Positions 19,122 through 28,817 of a stretch of DNA of 64,000 nt are shown here, one piece after another. The stretch spans positions 2,790,001-2,854,000 of the forward strand of contig NZ_CP109583.1 in NCBI RefSeq assembly GCF_036250755.1, written 5' to 3'. Made by a program: the position numbers and the translations under genes. Each line of letters starts with the position of its first letter. The first letter of the stretch is position 1. The notes beneath the pieces are model-generated. The model saw nothing but the letters and a program-made list of their open reading frames with translations, was not told where the DNA came from and did no database searches. Source of the stretch: Streptomyces uncialis (lineage in GTDB: Bacteria; Actinomycetota; Actinomycetes; Streptomycetales; Streptomycetaceae).

Positions 19122-20363
19122 ATGACCGCCATGGAGTACCGCACCATCCCCGAGGCAGACCTGCAAACGGCACTGGACCTGCACTACCTCGTGTTCCTGG
19201 AGAAGGCCCCGGAGGACGACACACGGGAATCCCACCGCGATGTCCTGCTCCACTGCGACCGCGTCGGCGCGTACGAGGGCGACGACCTCGTGGGCCTGCT
19301 GGCGGCCCACCCGCTGGACCTGTCCGTACCGGGCGGCACGCTCCCCGCCGCCGGCGTCACCTTCGTCTCCGTGGCCCCCACGCACCGCCGACGGGGCGTA
19401 CTCAGCGGCATGATCGCCGAACTGTTCCGCCGCTGCGCCGACCGCGGCGTACCCCTGGCCTCGCTGTGGGTGTCGGAGGCGGCCATCTACGGCCGCTTCG
19501 GCTTCGACCCGGCGACCCACTCGTACACGGTGACCATCGACGCCACCCATCCCCTGGACCTGCGGATCACCCCGGACGAGCGGCCCCTGCGGCTGCTCCC
19601 CTTCGCGTCGGCGGCCCCAGTGATCACGCCCCGCCACGAGGCGGCCCGCCGGGACCGGGCCGGCCGGGTGGCCCGGGACGACTGGTGGTGGCGTACCCAG
19701 GTGCTGCCGGAGACGTTCGAGGAGGACGACGAGATGACGGAGCCCCGGGTGGTGGTCCTGGGCGACCCGGGCGAACCCCCGGCCGGTTATGTCGTGTACC
19801 GCACGAAGACCGACGACGAGGGCCGGGGCACGGCGCATGTCGAGGAACTGGAGGCCGAGTCCCCGGAGGTGGCCGCCGCCCTGTGGCGCTACACCGCGTC
19901 GATCGACCTGGCGGACAAGGTACGGGCGTGGGGCCGCCCGCTGGACGATCCGCTGCTGCGTTTCGCGGGCGACCGCGACCAGGTGGACGTCACCCGGGAG
20001 TTCCCCGGCCTGTGGCTGCGGCTGGTCGACGTCCCGGCCGCGCTGACGGGCCGGACCTGGTCGGCGCCGGTGGACCTGGTGCTGGAGGTCACCGACGCGG
20101 GGGTGCCGGAGAACGCGGGCCGGTACCGTCTGACGGCGAAGCCGGACGCCGGGGGCGCCCACCGCGCCGAGGTGACCCGTACGGACGACGCGCCGGACCT
20201 CACCCTCGACGTCCGGGAGCTGGCCGCCTGCTACCTCGGTGGCACGGACCCGGCGGAGCTGGTGCGGGCGGGGCTGGTCGAGGAGCACCGCCCGGGTGCC
20301 GCGGCCCTGCTGGGCCAGGCGTCCCGTACCGAACTGCTGCCGCACACCACGGACGAGTTCTGA
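19122..20363 (+). CDS. Eis-like GNAT N-acetyltransferase
   Basis: 413 residues. The N-terminal GNAT domain has the acetyl-CoA-binding signature VSVAPTHRRRGVLSGMI (about 86-102). It is followed by a second GNAT-like domain and a C-terminal SCP2-like sterol-carrier fold (VDLVLEVTDAGVPENAGRY...LDVRELAACYLGG), the three-part layout of the Eis family. Mycobacterial Eis acetylates aminoglycosides and host proteins; the substrate here is unknown. It is a lone gene after repeat cluster B. Confidence 0.88.
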   Translation: MTAMEYRTIPEADLQTALDLHYLVFLEKAPEDDTRESHRDVLLHCDRVGAYEGDDLVGLLAAHPLDLSVPGGTLPAAGVTFVSVAPTHRRRGVLSGMIAELFRRCADRGVPLASLWVSEAAIYGRFGFDPATHSYTVTIDATHPLDLRITPDERPLRLLPFASAAPVITPRHEAARRDRAGRVARDDWWWRTQVLPETFEEDDEMTEPRVVVLGDPGEPPAGYVVYRTKTDDEGRGTAHVEELEAESPEVAAALWRYTASIDLADKVRAWGRPLDDPLLRFAGDRDQVDVTREFPGLWLRLVDVPAALTGRTWSAPVDLVLEVTDAGVPENAGRYRLTAKPDAGGAHRAEVTRTDDAPDLTLDVRELAACYLGGTDPAELVRAGLVEEHRPGAAALLGQASRTELLPHTTDEF

Positions 20364-20489
20364 GCCCCGGCCCCCGCGCGAGCCGTCCACCCGGCCGCGC
20401 GGGGCGCCTCGCCACCCACGGACGGCAACGCACCCGCGACGGGACCCCGCACCGGGCGAACGGGAACAGGAACGGGAACCGCACCGGGT

Positions 20490-21902
20490 TCAGCCCATCT
20501 CCTCCAGGGCCTTGCCCTTGGTCTCCTTGACGAATTTGAGGACGAAGGGGATGGAGAGCGCGGCGAAGCAGGCGTAGATGATGTAGGTGGCGGACAGGTT
20601 CCAGTCGGCGAGCGACGGGAAGCTCGCGGTGATGGCCCAGTTGGCGATCCACTGCGCGGAGGCGGCGACACCGAGCGCCGCCGCGCGGATGCGGTTGGGG
20701 AACATCTCGCCGAGGAAGACCCAGACGACGACGCCCCAGGACATCGCGAAGAAGAACACGAACCAGTGGGCGGCGATCAGCGCCACCCAGCCCTGGGTGG
20801 CGGGCAGCTTGCCGTCCACCAGGTCGTAGCTGAACGCCCATGCCTCCAGGGCGAGTCCGATACACATACCGACCGAGCCGATCAGGGCCAGCGGCCTGCG
20901 GCCGACCCGGTCCACGAAGATCATCGCGACGACCGTACCGATGATGTTGATGATCGACGTGGTGAAGGAGTAGAAGAACGAGTCCGTCGGATTGACGCCG
21001 ACCGACTGCCACAGGGTCGACGAGTAGTAGAACGCGACATTGATGCCGACGAGCTGCTGGAACGCGGAGAGACCGATACCGACCCAGACGATCGGCAGGA
21101 ACCAGAACCGTCCGCCCAGCAGATCCTTGAACGTCGGCTTGTGCTCCCGGTGCAGATTCTCCTGGATCTCCGCGACCCGGGCGTCGAGGTCGACATGCTC
21201 GCCCTCGACCTCGCGCAGCACCGCGCGGGCGCGTTCGTCCTTGCCCGCCGAGACCAGATAGCGCGGCGACTCGGGGATGGCGAACGACAGCATCCCGTAC
21301 AGCGCGGCCGGGACGACCATCACACCCAGCATCACCTGCCAGGCCTCCAGCCCCAGCACCTCGCCGCGCTGGTCGCCGCCGGCGGCCTGGAGGATGCCCC
21401 AGTTGACCAGCTGGGACATGGCGATGCCGACGACGATCGCCGCCTGCTGGAAGGAGCCGAGCCGTCCCCGGTACGCGGGCGGGGACACCTCCGCGATGTA
21501 CGCGGGGCCGATCACGGAGGCCATGCCGATCGCGAAGCCGCCGACGATCCGCCAGAACGCCAGGTCGTACAGGGCGAACGGCAGCGCCGAGCCGATGGCG
21601 CTGACCAGGAACAGCACCGCCGCGATCTGCATGCAGCGGATACGGCCGATGCGGTCCGCGATCCGGCCCGCCGTGGCCGCGCCGATCGCACAGCCGATCA
21701 GCGCGATCGCGATGACCTGGGCGAGCGCGGCGGACCCGATGTCGTAGCGGCTGCGGATCGCCTCGACCGCGCCATTGATGACGGAGCTGTCGTAGCCGAA
21801 CAGGAATCCGCCCATCGCCGCCGACGCCGCGATGAAGATGACATGCCCGAGATTGTCGGGATGGGCTTCACGCGCTCCGGACGCGCTCGGTGTACTGGTC
21901 AC
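20490..21902 (-). CDS. glcP: Major facilitator sugar porter, glucose permease GlcP
   Basis: 470 residues with twelve predicted membrane spans. Sugar-porter signatures are FLFGYDSSVINGA near residue 37, GRIADRIGRIRC, ESPRYLV after span 6, and FVDRVGRRPLALIG. The region corresponds to S. coelicolor SCO5578, a glucose/H+ symporter that supplies glucose for carbon catabolite repression. It is convergent with the acetyltransferase and 180 bp from the smc stop. The sugar is assigned by synteny and family. Confidence 0.88.
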   Translation of the reverse strand: MTSTPSASGAREAHPDNLGHVIFIAASAAMGGFLFGYDSSVINGAVEAIRSRYDIGSAALAQVIAIALIGCAIGAATAGRIADRIGRIRCMQIAAVLFLVSAIGSALPFALYDLAFWRIVGGFAIGMASVIGPAYIAEVSPPAYRGRLGSFQQAAIVVGIAMSQLVNWGILQAAGGDQRGEVLGLEAWQVMLGVMVVPAALYGMLSFAIPESPRYLVSAGKDERARAVLREVEGEHVDLDARVAEIQENLHREHKPTFKDLLGGRFWFLPIVWVGIGLSAFQQLVGINVAFYYSSTLWQSVGVNPTDSFFYSFTTSIINIIGTVVAMIFVDRVGRRPLALIGSVGMCIGLALEAWAFSYDLVDGKLPATQGWVALIAAHWFVFFFAMSWGVVVWVFLGEMFPNRIRAAALGVAASAQWIANWAITASFPSLADWNLSATYIIYACFAALSIPFVLKFVKETKGKALEEMG

Positions 21903-22081
21903 GTATCACTCCTCGGGCCACCGGGGCGGGGCGGGCCCTTCCAGTGGCGCACAGGCGCACACGGCCCACCACCGGAGGAACCCGCGTGCCACCGGAAGGT
22001 GACGCCGCCTCACTCCATGGGGTGACCGGATACCCCGGACGCGCGCGGCCACACCGGTGCGCCGGCCGGCCGGGCGGAGGT

Positions 22082-25000
22082 TCAGCGCAGCCGCTGGCTG
22101 ATCACCTTGGAGACCCCGTCGCCCTGCATCGACACCCCGTACAGCGCGTCCGCGACCTCCATCGTCCGCTTCTGGTGCGTGATGACGATGAGCTGGGACG
22201 CCTCCTGGAGCTCCTGCATGAGCCGGATGAGCCGCTGGAGGTTGGTGTCGTCCAGGGCGGCCTCGACCTCGTCCATCACATAGAAGGGACTCGGCCGGGC
22301 CTTGAAGATGGACACGAGCAGCGCCACGGCCGTCAGGGACCGCTCACCGCCGGACAGCAGCGACAGCCGCTTGACCTTCTTGCCCGGGGGCCGGGCCTCG
22401 ACATCGATCCCGGTGGTCAGCATGTTGTCCGGGTCGGTGAGGACCAGCCGCCCCTCGCCGCCGGGGAACAGCCGGGAGAAGACCCCCTCGAACTCACGCG
22501 CGGTGTCCCGGTACGCCTCGGTGAACACCTGTTCGACCCGCTCGTCGACCTCCTTGACGACCTGGAGCAGATCGGTACGGGTCTTCTTGAGGTCCTCCAG
22601 CTGTTCGCTGAGGAACTGATGGCGTTCCTCCAGCGCCGCGAACTCCTCCAGCGCCAGCGGATTGACCTTCCCCAGCTGCTGATACGCCCGCTCGGCGGCC
22701 CGCAGCCGCTTCTCCTGCCCGGCCCGGTCGAACGGCAGCGGCTGGTTGCGGGGGTGCGCGGGGTCCTCGGGCAGTTCCTCGCCGTCGGCGGGCGGCGACG
22801 GCGGCACGGGCTGGTCGGGCCCGTACTCCGCGATCAGCCCGGCGGGCTCGACGCCCAGTTCCTCCAGCGCCTTCGTCTCCAGCTGCTCGATCCGCATCCG
22901 CTTCTCGGCGCCCAGCACTTCGCCCCGGTGCACCGAGTCGGTCAGCTTGTCGAGTTCCGCCTTCAGTACCCGGCCGGTGTCCCGGGCGGCGGCCAGGTCC
23001 CGCTCACGGACGGCCTTGGCGCTCCCGGCGGCGGACTGCTCGGCCTCGGCGCGCAGCAGGGACACCTCGGCGTGCGCGAGGAGCTGCCGGGCGCCGGAGG
23101 CGACGGCGGCGGCGACGGCCGCCTCGTGCCGCAGCCGCGCCACCCGCTGCTCGGCACGGGTCCGGGCCTCGCGTTCGGCGCGGGCGGCCCGGTCCAGGCC
23201 GTCGGCCCGGCCCACGAGCGCCTTGACCCGTTCCTCATGGGTGCGCAGCTGGAGGCGGGCCTCCATCTCGGTCTGCCGGGCGTTGGCGCCGTCGGCGGCG
23301 AGCCGGTCGCGTACCGAGGTGTCGGGTTCCTCGCCCTCGTCGGCGACGGCCGCGCTCTCCTCGGCGACGACGAGCCGTTCGGCCCGTTCCTCGACGTCCA
23401 TGAGTGCCTGCTCCAGCGCCTCCTGGGCCGCCTCGGCGGCGGCCCGGGCGCGGTCGGCCTCCCCGGCGGCGCCGCGCGCCTGCCCGGCGAGCGCTCCGAG
23501 CCGCTGGGCGACCGACGACCTGGCGCGGTCCGCGGTGCGCCGCAGGGTGTCCAGTTCCTCGGCCCGGGCGGCGTGGGTGCGGCGCAGTTCCCCGGCGGTG
23601 CGCTGCTCGTCGGCGAGTGCGGCGCAGCGCTGTTCCAGCTCGGTGAGCTCGGCCGCCGCCTCGTCCGCGGACGCCTGCACTTCGAGCAGGCTGGGTGCCC
23701 CGGCCGACCCGCCGTGCGCGAAGTGGGCGCTCAGCAGATCACCCTCGGCGGTGACGGCGGTCAGCGCGGGCCGCGCGTGGACGAGGTCCTCGGCGTCCTC
23801 CAGGGTGCCGACGACGACGAAGCCGCGCAGCAGCCGCCGGACGGCGGGCATCAGTTCCTCGGGGCCGCGCACCAGATCGGCGGCGCGCGGCGGGTGCCTG
23901 CCCGCCGGGACGGGGTCGGGGTCCGGGTCCGGGGCGTGGGTGAGCAGTATCGACGCACGGCCGCCGTCCTGCTTGCGCAGTCGCCGGATGGCCTCGGCGG
24001 CCTGCGCGGTGGAGGTCATGGCGACGGCGTCGGCGGCGGCGCCGAACGCGGCGGCGACGGCGACCTCGTGACCGGGGGTGACGGTGAGGAGTTCGGCGGC
24101 GGGGCCGAGCAGTCCGGTGAGGCTGTCCCGGGCGGCGAGCAGTGCTCCGGTGCCGTCCTTGCGGCGCAGTCCGAGGGACAGTGCCTCATGGCGGGCGGCG
24201 ACGGCGGCGCGGCGGCGTTCGACGGCGGTGGCGGCCTCGCGGGCGGTGGTGAGCGCGGTGTCGGCGGCGGCGAGCTCGGCCTTGGCGTCCTCGTAGCGGT
24301 GGCCGAGTTCCTCGTCGCCCGCGTCGAGTCCGTCGACCTCGCCCTTCAGGTTCTCGTACTCCTCCTGGGCGGTGGCGGAGCGTTCCTGCGCGGCGTCGCG
24401 GGCGGTGGCCAGCCGGTCGATCTCGGCCTGGGCGGAGGCGGCGCGGCTGCGGGCGGCGGCGACCTGGCCGCTGAGCCGGGCGAGCCCTTCGCGGCGGTCC
24501 GCGATGGCGCGGGCGACGTCCTTGAGACGGCGTTCCTCGTCGGTCAGGGCGCGTTCCAGTGCGGCGCGGTGGGTGATGGTGTCCTCCAGCGCGAACGCGG
24601 CGGCTTCGAGGGCGGCGTTGAGTTCGGCCTCCTGTTCGCGGACGCGGGCGGCCTCACGTTCCATGTCCTCGGGGTCCCGGCCGCGCCGCTCGTCGGGCGG
24701 GGCGGAGGTGGCGCTGGTGACCCGGGCGTCGGCGAGGGAGACGGTGCCACGGACGCGTTCGGTGAGCCGGGAGAGGTCGAACAGGGTCTGCTGGGCGCGC
24801 TGGAGGCGGGGGGTGAGCCGCCGGACCTGGTCCTCCAGGTCCTCCTCGCGGGCGGCGGCCGCCTTCAGTTCGGCCTCGGCGCTCTCCTTGCGGCGCTTCA
24901 GCTCGGCCTCGTCCGCGATCTCGGTACGCAGCGCCTCGCGCAGCCGCACCAGGTCGTCCGCGAGCAGCCGCAGCCGCGCGTCCCGCAGATCGGCCTGGAT

Positions 25001-25651
25001 GACGGCGGCGCGCCGGGCGACCGCGGCCTGCCGTCCCAGCGGCTTGAGCTGGCGGCGCAGTTCGTCGGTGAGGTCCTGGACGCGGGCGAGGTTGGCGCGC
25101 ATCGCGTCGAGCTTGCGCAGCGCCTTCTCCTTGCGCTTGCGATGCTTGAGGACTCCGGCGGCCTCCTCGATGAAGGCGCGGCGGCCCATCGGGTCGGCGT
25201 GCAGCACGGAGTCGAGCTGCCCCTGGCCGACGATGACATGCATCTCGCGGCCGATACCGGAGTCGGACAGCAGTTCCTGGAAGTCCAGCAGCCGGCAGGT
25301 GTCGCCGTTGATCTGGTACTCGCTGCCGCCGTTGCGGAACATGATCCGGGTGAGGGTGACCTCGGCGTACTCGATGGGCAGCGCGCCGTCGGAGTTGTCG
25401 ATGGTGAGGGAGACCTCGGCGCGGCCCAGCGGGGGGCGTCCGGTCGTCCCGGCGAAGATGACGTCCTCCATCTTGCCGCCGCGCAGGGACTTCGCGCCCT
25501 GTTCGCCCATGACCCAGCTCAGGGCGTCGACGACATTGGACTTGCCGGAGCCGTTCGGTCCGACGACGCAGGTGATGCCCGGTTCGAATCGCAGCGTCGT
25601 CGCGGACGCGAAGGATTTGAAACCGCGCAGGGTGAGGGCCTTGAGGTGCAC
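22082..25651 (-). CDS. smc: Chromosome segregation ATPase SMC
   Basis: 1189 residues from the GTG at 25651 (VHLKALTLRGFKSFASATTL); frames upstream would add a non-conserved Gly/Arg stretch. Walker A is GPNGSGKSN near residue 33. Two long Ala/Glu/Arg coiled-coil arms flank the hinge (about 510-660, including GPAAELLTVTPGHEVAVAAAFG). The C-terminal head has signature LLSGGERSLTAVALL and Walker B FYVMDEVEAALDDTN. It forms the condensin-like SMC-ScpAB complex. Reads toward glcP. Confidence 0.96.
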   Translation of the reverse strand: MHLKALTLRGFKSFASATTLRFEPGITCVVGPNGSGKSNVVDALSWVMGEQGAKSLRGGKMEDVIFAGTTGRPPLGRAEVSLTIDNSDGALPIEYAEVTLTRIMFRNGGSEYQINGDTCRLLDFQELLSDSGIGREMHVIVGQGQLDSVLHADPMGRRAFIEEAAGVLKHRKRKEKALRKLDAMRANLARVQDLTDELRRQLKPLGRQAAVARRAAVIQADLRDARLRLLADDLVRLREALRTEIADEAELKRRKESAEAELKAAAAREEDLEDQVRRLTPRLQRAQQTLFDLSRLTERVRGTVSLADARVTSATSAPPDERRGRDPEDMEREAARVREQEAELNAALEAAAFALEDTITHRAALERALTDEERRLKDVARAIADRREGLARLSGQVAAARSRAASAQAEIDRLATARDAAQERSATAQEEYENLKGEVDGLDAGDEELGHRYEDAKAELAAADTALTTAREAATAVERRRAAVAARHEALSLGLRRKDGTGALLAARDSLTGLLGPAAELLTVTPGHEVAVAAAFGAAADAVAMTSTAQAAEAIRRLRKQDGGRASILLTHAPDPDPDPVPAGRHPPRAADLVRGPEELMPAVRRLLRGFVVVGTLEDAEDLVHARPALTAVTAEGDLLSAHFAHGGSAGAPSLLEVQASADEAAAELTELEQRCAALADEQRTAGELRRTHAARAEELDTLRRTADRARSSVAQRLGALAGQARGAAGEADRARAAAEAAQEALEQALMDVEERAERLVVAEESAAVADEGEEPDTSVRDRLAADGANARQTEMEARLQLRTHEERVKALVGRADGLDRAARAEREARTRAEQRVARLRHEAAVAAAVASGARQLLAHAEVSLLRAEAEQSAAGSAKAVRERDLAAARDTGRVLKAELDKLTDSVHRGEVLGAEKRMRIEQLETKALEELGVEPAGLIAEYGPDQPVPPSPPADGEELPEDPAHPRNQPLPFDRAGQEKRLRAAERAYQQLGKVNPLALEEFAALEERHQFLSEQLEDLKKTRTDLLQVVKEVDERVEQVFTEAYRDTAREFEGVFSRLFPGGEGRLVLTDPDNMLTTGIDVEARPPGKKVKRLSLLSGGERSLTAVALLVSIFKARPSPFYVMDEVEAALDDTNLQRLIRLMQELQEASQLIVITHQKRTMEVADALYGVSMQGDGVSKVISQRLR

Positions 25652-25976
25652 GCCGCCGGACTCTACCTTCCCGCGTCGGCCCGTCCGGTGACCGCCGTGC
25701 GTCACGATCGGGGACCGTTATGTCTCCTTGCGTGAACCCCCGGTTTCGTCGATCAATGCGGAGGGCACATCAGACGGTAAGGAGAGGGGGTGCCACGGAA
25801 AAGGACCCTCCGGCGGGACGGTACGGCCCGGGTGCTTCCGGAGCGCGCGGCTGTCGGCCCCGCCCAGGAGCCGCTGATGACAGAAGGGACGCCGAAGCGT
25901 CCCTTGCGGATCGGGCGAGCGGTTGACGGTTGACAGGGCAGCCCGACCACGTCGGACAGGGGTCCGGCGGAAGTGG
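25652..25976. other. Gap upstream of smc
   Basis: 325 bp between the coiled-coil miniprotein gene and smc, both minus strand. It holds the strong hairpin at 25884-25905 and presumably the smc promoter. The open frame that crosses it lacks recognisable family features and is not called. Confidence 0.55.
25884..25905 (-). terminator. UUCG-loop hairpin after the coiled-coil miniprotein gene
   Basis: On the minus strand AAGGGACGC-TTCG-GCGTCCCTT: a perfect 9-bp stem closed by the very stable TTCG tetraloop and followed by TCTG. It lies 71 bp past the stop of the 69-residue gene and about 230 bp before smc. Confidence 0.65.
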
Positions 25977-26186
25977 TCAGGTGAGCGCAGGCTCCGCGTG
26001 GGGTACGTCGATGCTGTGCAGAAGCGAGTCGCCGTCGTGAGAAGCGGCAGCCGCGAGCGCGTCGTTCTCGGCCTGAATCCGTACGAGCTCGGACTCAAGA
26101 TCCTGGACGCGCTGCTGGAGCCGTCGCATCTCGGCGAGGAGTCGCGGGTCGGAACCGCCGACGTAACCGAGAAGCGCCTTTGCCAT
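25977..26186 (-). CDS. Small coiled-coil protein, actinobacterial conserved hypothetical
   Basis: 69 residues from the ATG at 26186, chosen because GGAGGA lies about 8 nt upstream (26194-26202) and the family begins MAKALLGYVGGSDPRLL. Residues 15-45 form a short coiled coil (LLAEMRRLQQRVQDLESELVRIQAEND). No enzymatic motif is present. Its constant position beside smc in Streptomyces suggests a link to chromosome biology, but that is only proximity. Function unknown. Confidence 0.85.
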   Translation of the reverse strand: MAKALLGYVGGSDPRLLAEMRRLQQRVQDLESELVRIQAENDALAAAASHDGDSLLHSIDVPHAEPALT

Positions 26187-26570
26187 GATGGATGGTCCTC
26201 CACAATGAGTGACCGACCGAAGCGGTGTGGGTCGTGAGGGAATCGCACCCGCGGTGCTTGGCACTCTTGAGTTGTCGCTGCCGTTCTTACATGCCAAACA
26301 GGTAAGGTGCGCGGGGCTTCCAGAGTCTCACCAAAAAGTTTGACGGTCAACACGATCACGCCCCGGGCGGCGGGCGGCCCGGGGGCTCTCGGCCGGGAGA
26401 TGTCCGGCCGGGCACCGACGGCGGGGCCCTGAGGGCGTGTCGATCATCCTTCTCCGCGCGAGCCTTCCACGGCACGGCTTTCTTGGCAACCACCAGGAAC
26501 TTTCCCTCCTCCGGGAGGGCTCGGGAGCACTCCCGGAGGGCCCTCCACAGCGCTGTCGGCCCGGTTCCGT
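26187..26570. other. Gap between acyP and the coiled-coil gene
   Basis: 384 bp with no gene. A minus-strand promoter candidate TTGACC-17 bp-GACTCT lies at 26322-26350 for the coiled-coil gene. Near acyP two small back-to-back hairpins occur (CCCTCC-TCCG-GGAGGG at 26504-26519 and CGGGAG-CA-CTCCCG at 26522-26535), which may end acyP transcription. Confidence 0.45.
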
Positions 26571-26852
26571 TCAGCGGATCGCGAAGCCGTCGTAACCGGC
26601 GCGCGGAGTGCCCCATATCTCGGTGACTCCGTCCACACGCCCCGGCGTGTCGCCGTTCCTCAGCCATTCCAGCAGCGCCGAACAGACGTGCCGTTCACCC
26701 TCCGCTACGACCTGTACGCGCCCGTCGTCCAAATTGAGAGCAAAACCACTCAGCCCGCCGAGCTCCAGCGCCTTGGCCCGCGTGTACCAGCGGAAACCCA
26801 CTCCCTGTACCCGACCGCGTACCCACGCGGTGAGGCGCACCTCTTCATCCAT
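26571..26852 (-). CDS. acyP: Acylphosphatase
   Basis: 93 residues. It hydrolyses carboxyl-phosphate bonds such as acetyl- or carbamoyl-phosphate. The signature [18 protein letters not shown] contains the catalytic Arg (about residue 20), and [17 protein letters not shown] contains the catalytic Asn with Asp in place of the usual Asn-x-Asp-Gly spacing (NLDDGRVQ, intact). Full length for the family. It is a lone gene facing away from the CAP-domain gene. Confidence 0.95.
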   Translation of the reverse strand: MDEEVRLTAWVRGRVQGVGFRWYTRAKALELGGLSGFALNLDDGRVQVVAEGERHVCSALLEWLRNGDTPGRVDGVTEIWGTPRAGYDGFAIR

Positions 26853-26988
26853 GCCCGCACGTTAACGGGCCAAATGCCCTGGACACACTTCCGCCCCGAA
26901 CGGCATGGGGTAGCGTCGCGACGCGATGGGCCTCACCCGTATGGGTGAGCCCATTGACCGTATGGGACGAGGAAGGCCAGGTCAGGAC

Positions 26989-28671
26989 ATGGGACGCCAC
27001 CGACGCTCCGACGCCGGACGTGCTTCCGGTACTGATGGTTCGGCGCGCGAGGGATCCGCCGCGGTTCCCGGCGGCCCGGCCGCCGAACCACCGACAGCCG
27101 CGTATCTGCGGGCCGACGCCCCGGGGCCGGACCCGGTGACCGGGCCGGACACCGACGCGTACCCGGGAACCACCGGGCGCCGGGCGGGCGGCGACTGGAC
27201 CACTGGCCCCGAGGCCGCCGGGCCCGCCGCCCAGGACGGTCACTCCGCGTACACGGCTCCGGTGGAGCCCGGCACGACGGCCCGCCCCTCCATACCCGGC
27301 GCCCCCGGGCACCCCTCCCCCGCAGCGACCCACGCGGAACGCTACGAGCAGCGGTACGCACACGGCGACCACGACCACTCCGGTCCCGCTGCCCCCTCCG
27401 CCCCCGGCGGCACCTTCGGGTACGACGCTTCTCCTCTGTACGACGGGACCACCACCTCCCACGAGACGGCAACCCACCGTTACGACGAGACATACGGCGG
27501 CGGCTCCGCGTACGGCCGCGGCCTCGGCGGCTACGGCACGGGGGCGGCAGCCGCGCATCCCGTGGGTCCGGGCGGTCCGGGCGGTCCGGGAGCGGGCGGT
27601 CGGAGCGCGGCCGACGGCTTCCCCGATCTGACGGCGCCGGGCGCGTTCCCGCAGGCCGCTCCCGAGCACAGCCCCTCGGACCCCGCGGAACTGGCCGCCG
27701 TCTTCGACAAGAACGACGCCGCCACGACCGCGACGATGGCGGTGCTTCCGGCCGACACCGGGACCGCGGGTACCGGCCGGAAGAGGTTCCGGCCGGGCGG
27801 CGGACGGCCCAAGGGGCGCAAGCGGTCCCGCAGGGTTCCGGTACCGGTACGCACCGGACTGCTCGGGGTCTCGGCGGCCGTCGCGATGGGCGCGGTCGCC
27901 GTGGCGGCGGGGGTGCTGCCCGGGAACGACACCTATTCGATCGGCGGCGGGTCCTCCGACAAGGTCCAGGCGGGCGGCGGTCCCACCGCCACGGAGAGCC
28001 GGGGTCCCACGGGCACGGCGCCCGCCCCGGCCCCGCCCGAGCGGCCGGGAGGCGGGGCCGGAACCGGTAAGGGCTCCGCCGGGCCCGCGTCGCCGTCACC
28101 CTCCGCGACACCGTCACGGCCGGCCACGAAGCCGGTGGCGCCGCCCGCCGCGAAGCCCATTCCGTCGCGGACCGAGCCCACCCGGTCCACACCTACGGCA
28201 CCCGAGCGGACCACGACCCCCAGCGCCTCGCCGTCCAAGGCCGCGCCGTCGACCCCCGCCGCCCCGCCCCCGGCGCCCTCCGCCCCGTCGGCGCAGGGGT
28301 CACCCGAGACGCAGGTCGTCACCCTGGTCAACCAGGAGCGGGCGAAGGTCGGGTGTTCCCCCGTCAGCGCGGACGCCGGACTGGCGCGGCTCGCCGAGGC
28401 GTTCAGCCAGGACATGGCGGCCCGGGGATTCTTCGACCACACCGATCCCGATGGTGACAGTCCGTGGGATCGCGCGGAGGCCGCGGGGATCGACGATCTC
28501 GGCGGGGAGAACATCGCGCGCGGGCAGGCGGACGCGGCGGCGGTCATGGCCGCGTGGATGGACAGCCCCGGCCACCGGGCCAACATCCTGAACTGTGAGT
28601 TCACGACACTGGGTGTCGGAGCGCACTTCGGGTCCGGGGGCCCCTGGTGGACCCAGAACTTCGGGTTCTGA
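26989..28671 (+). CDS. Secreted/membrane CAP (SCP-like) domain protein
   Basis: 560 residues from the ATG at 26989 (MGRHRRSDAGRA, a common Streptomyces N-terminus); in-frame ATGs lie upstream. Residues 1-285 are a low-complexity Gly/Pro/Ala/Tyr-rich cytosolic part. A basic stretch (GRKRFRPGGGRPKGRKRSRR) precedes one membrane span (TGLLGVSAAVAMGAVAVAAGV), then a Pro/Ser/Thr-rich linker. The C-terminal 120 residues form the CAP domain (VVTLVNQERAKVGCSPVSAD, FFDHTDPDGDSPWDR, GENIARGQ, WMDSPGHRANILNCEFTTLG) with the conserved His and Glu residues. Likely cell-surface; enzymatic role unknown. Confidence 0.88.
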   Translation: MGRHRRSDAGRASGTDGSAREGSAAVPGGPAAEPPTAAYLRADAPGPDPVTGPDTDAYPGTTGRRAGGDWTTGPEAAGPAAQDGHSAYTAPVEPGTTARPSIPGAPGHPSPAATHAERYEQRYAHGDHDHSGPAAPSAPGGTFGYDASPLYDGTTTSHETATHRYDETYGGGSAYGRGLGGYGTGAAAAHPVGPGGPGGPGAGGRSAADGFPDLTAPGAFPQAAPEHSPSDPAELAAVFDKNDAATTATMAVLPADTGTAGTGRKRFRPGGGRPKGRKRSRRVPVPVRTGLLGVSAAVAMGAVAVAAGVLPGNDTYSIGGGSSDKVQAGGGPTATESRGPTGTAPAPAPPERPGGGAGTGKGSAGPASPSPSATPSRPATKPVAPPAAKPIPSRTEPTRSTPTAPERTTTPSASPSKAAPSTPAAPPPAPSAPSAQGSPETQVVTLVNQERAKVGCSPVSADAGLARLAEAFSQDMAARGFFDHTDPDGDSPWDRAEAAGIDDLGGENIARGQADAAAVMAAWMDSPGHRANILNCEFTTLGVGAHFGSGGPWWTQNFGF

Positions 28672-28756
28672 CGGGCCTTTGGCGAGCCGGGGTCTTCCGG
28701 TGGCCGGATGCTGCCTGGCCCGGTCGCCCTTCGGGTGCGGGGCGGTTCTCGTCCTC

Positions 28757-28776
28757 GCGCGGTTCCCCGCGCCCCT
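28757..28776 (+). repeat. Mosaic repeat unit, cluster C
   Basis: A single plus-oriented copy (GCGCGGTTCCCCGCGCCCCT) in the 146-bp space between the convergent CAP-domain and mutM genes. It is preceded by the CGGTCGCCCTTCGGGTGCGG module seen in the large clusters and followed by GTCGGGGCG, giving a hairpin. It probably doubles as the terminator for both genes. Confidence 0.75.
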
Positions 28777-28817
28777 GTCGGGGCGTCGGCGTCCGTGGTC
28801 GGTAACGGGCCGGCGGG

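Noticed and set aside
21890..25735. 1281-residue open frame on the plus strand
   Set aside because: It is antisense to smc and part of glcP; low-complexity Gly/Ala/Val product with no domain.
25718..26359. 213-residue open frame upstream of smc
   Set aside because: It overlaps the well-supported coiled-coil gene in another frame and contains the UUCG hairpin; no domain or ribosome site.
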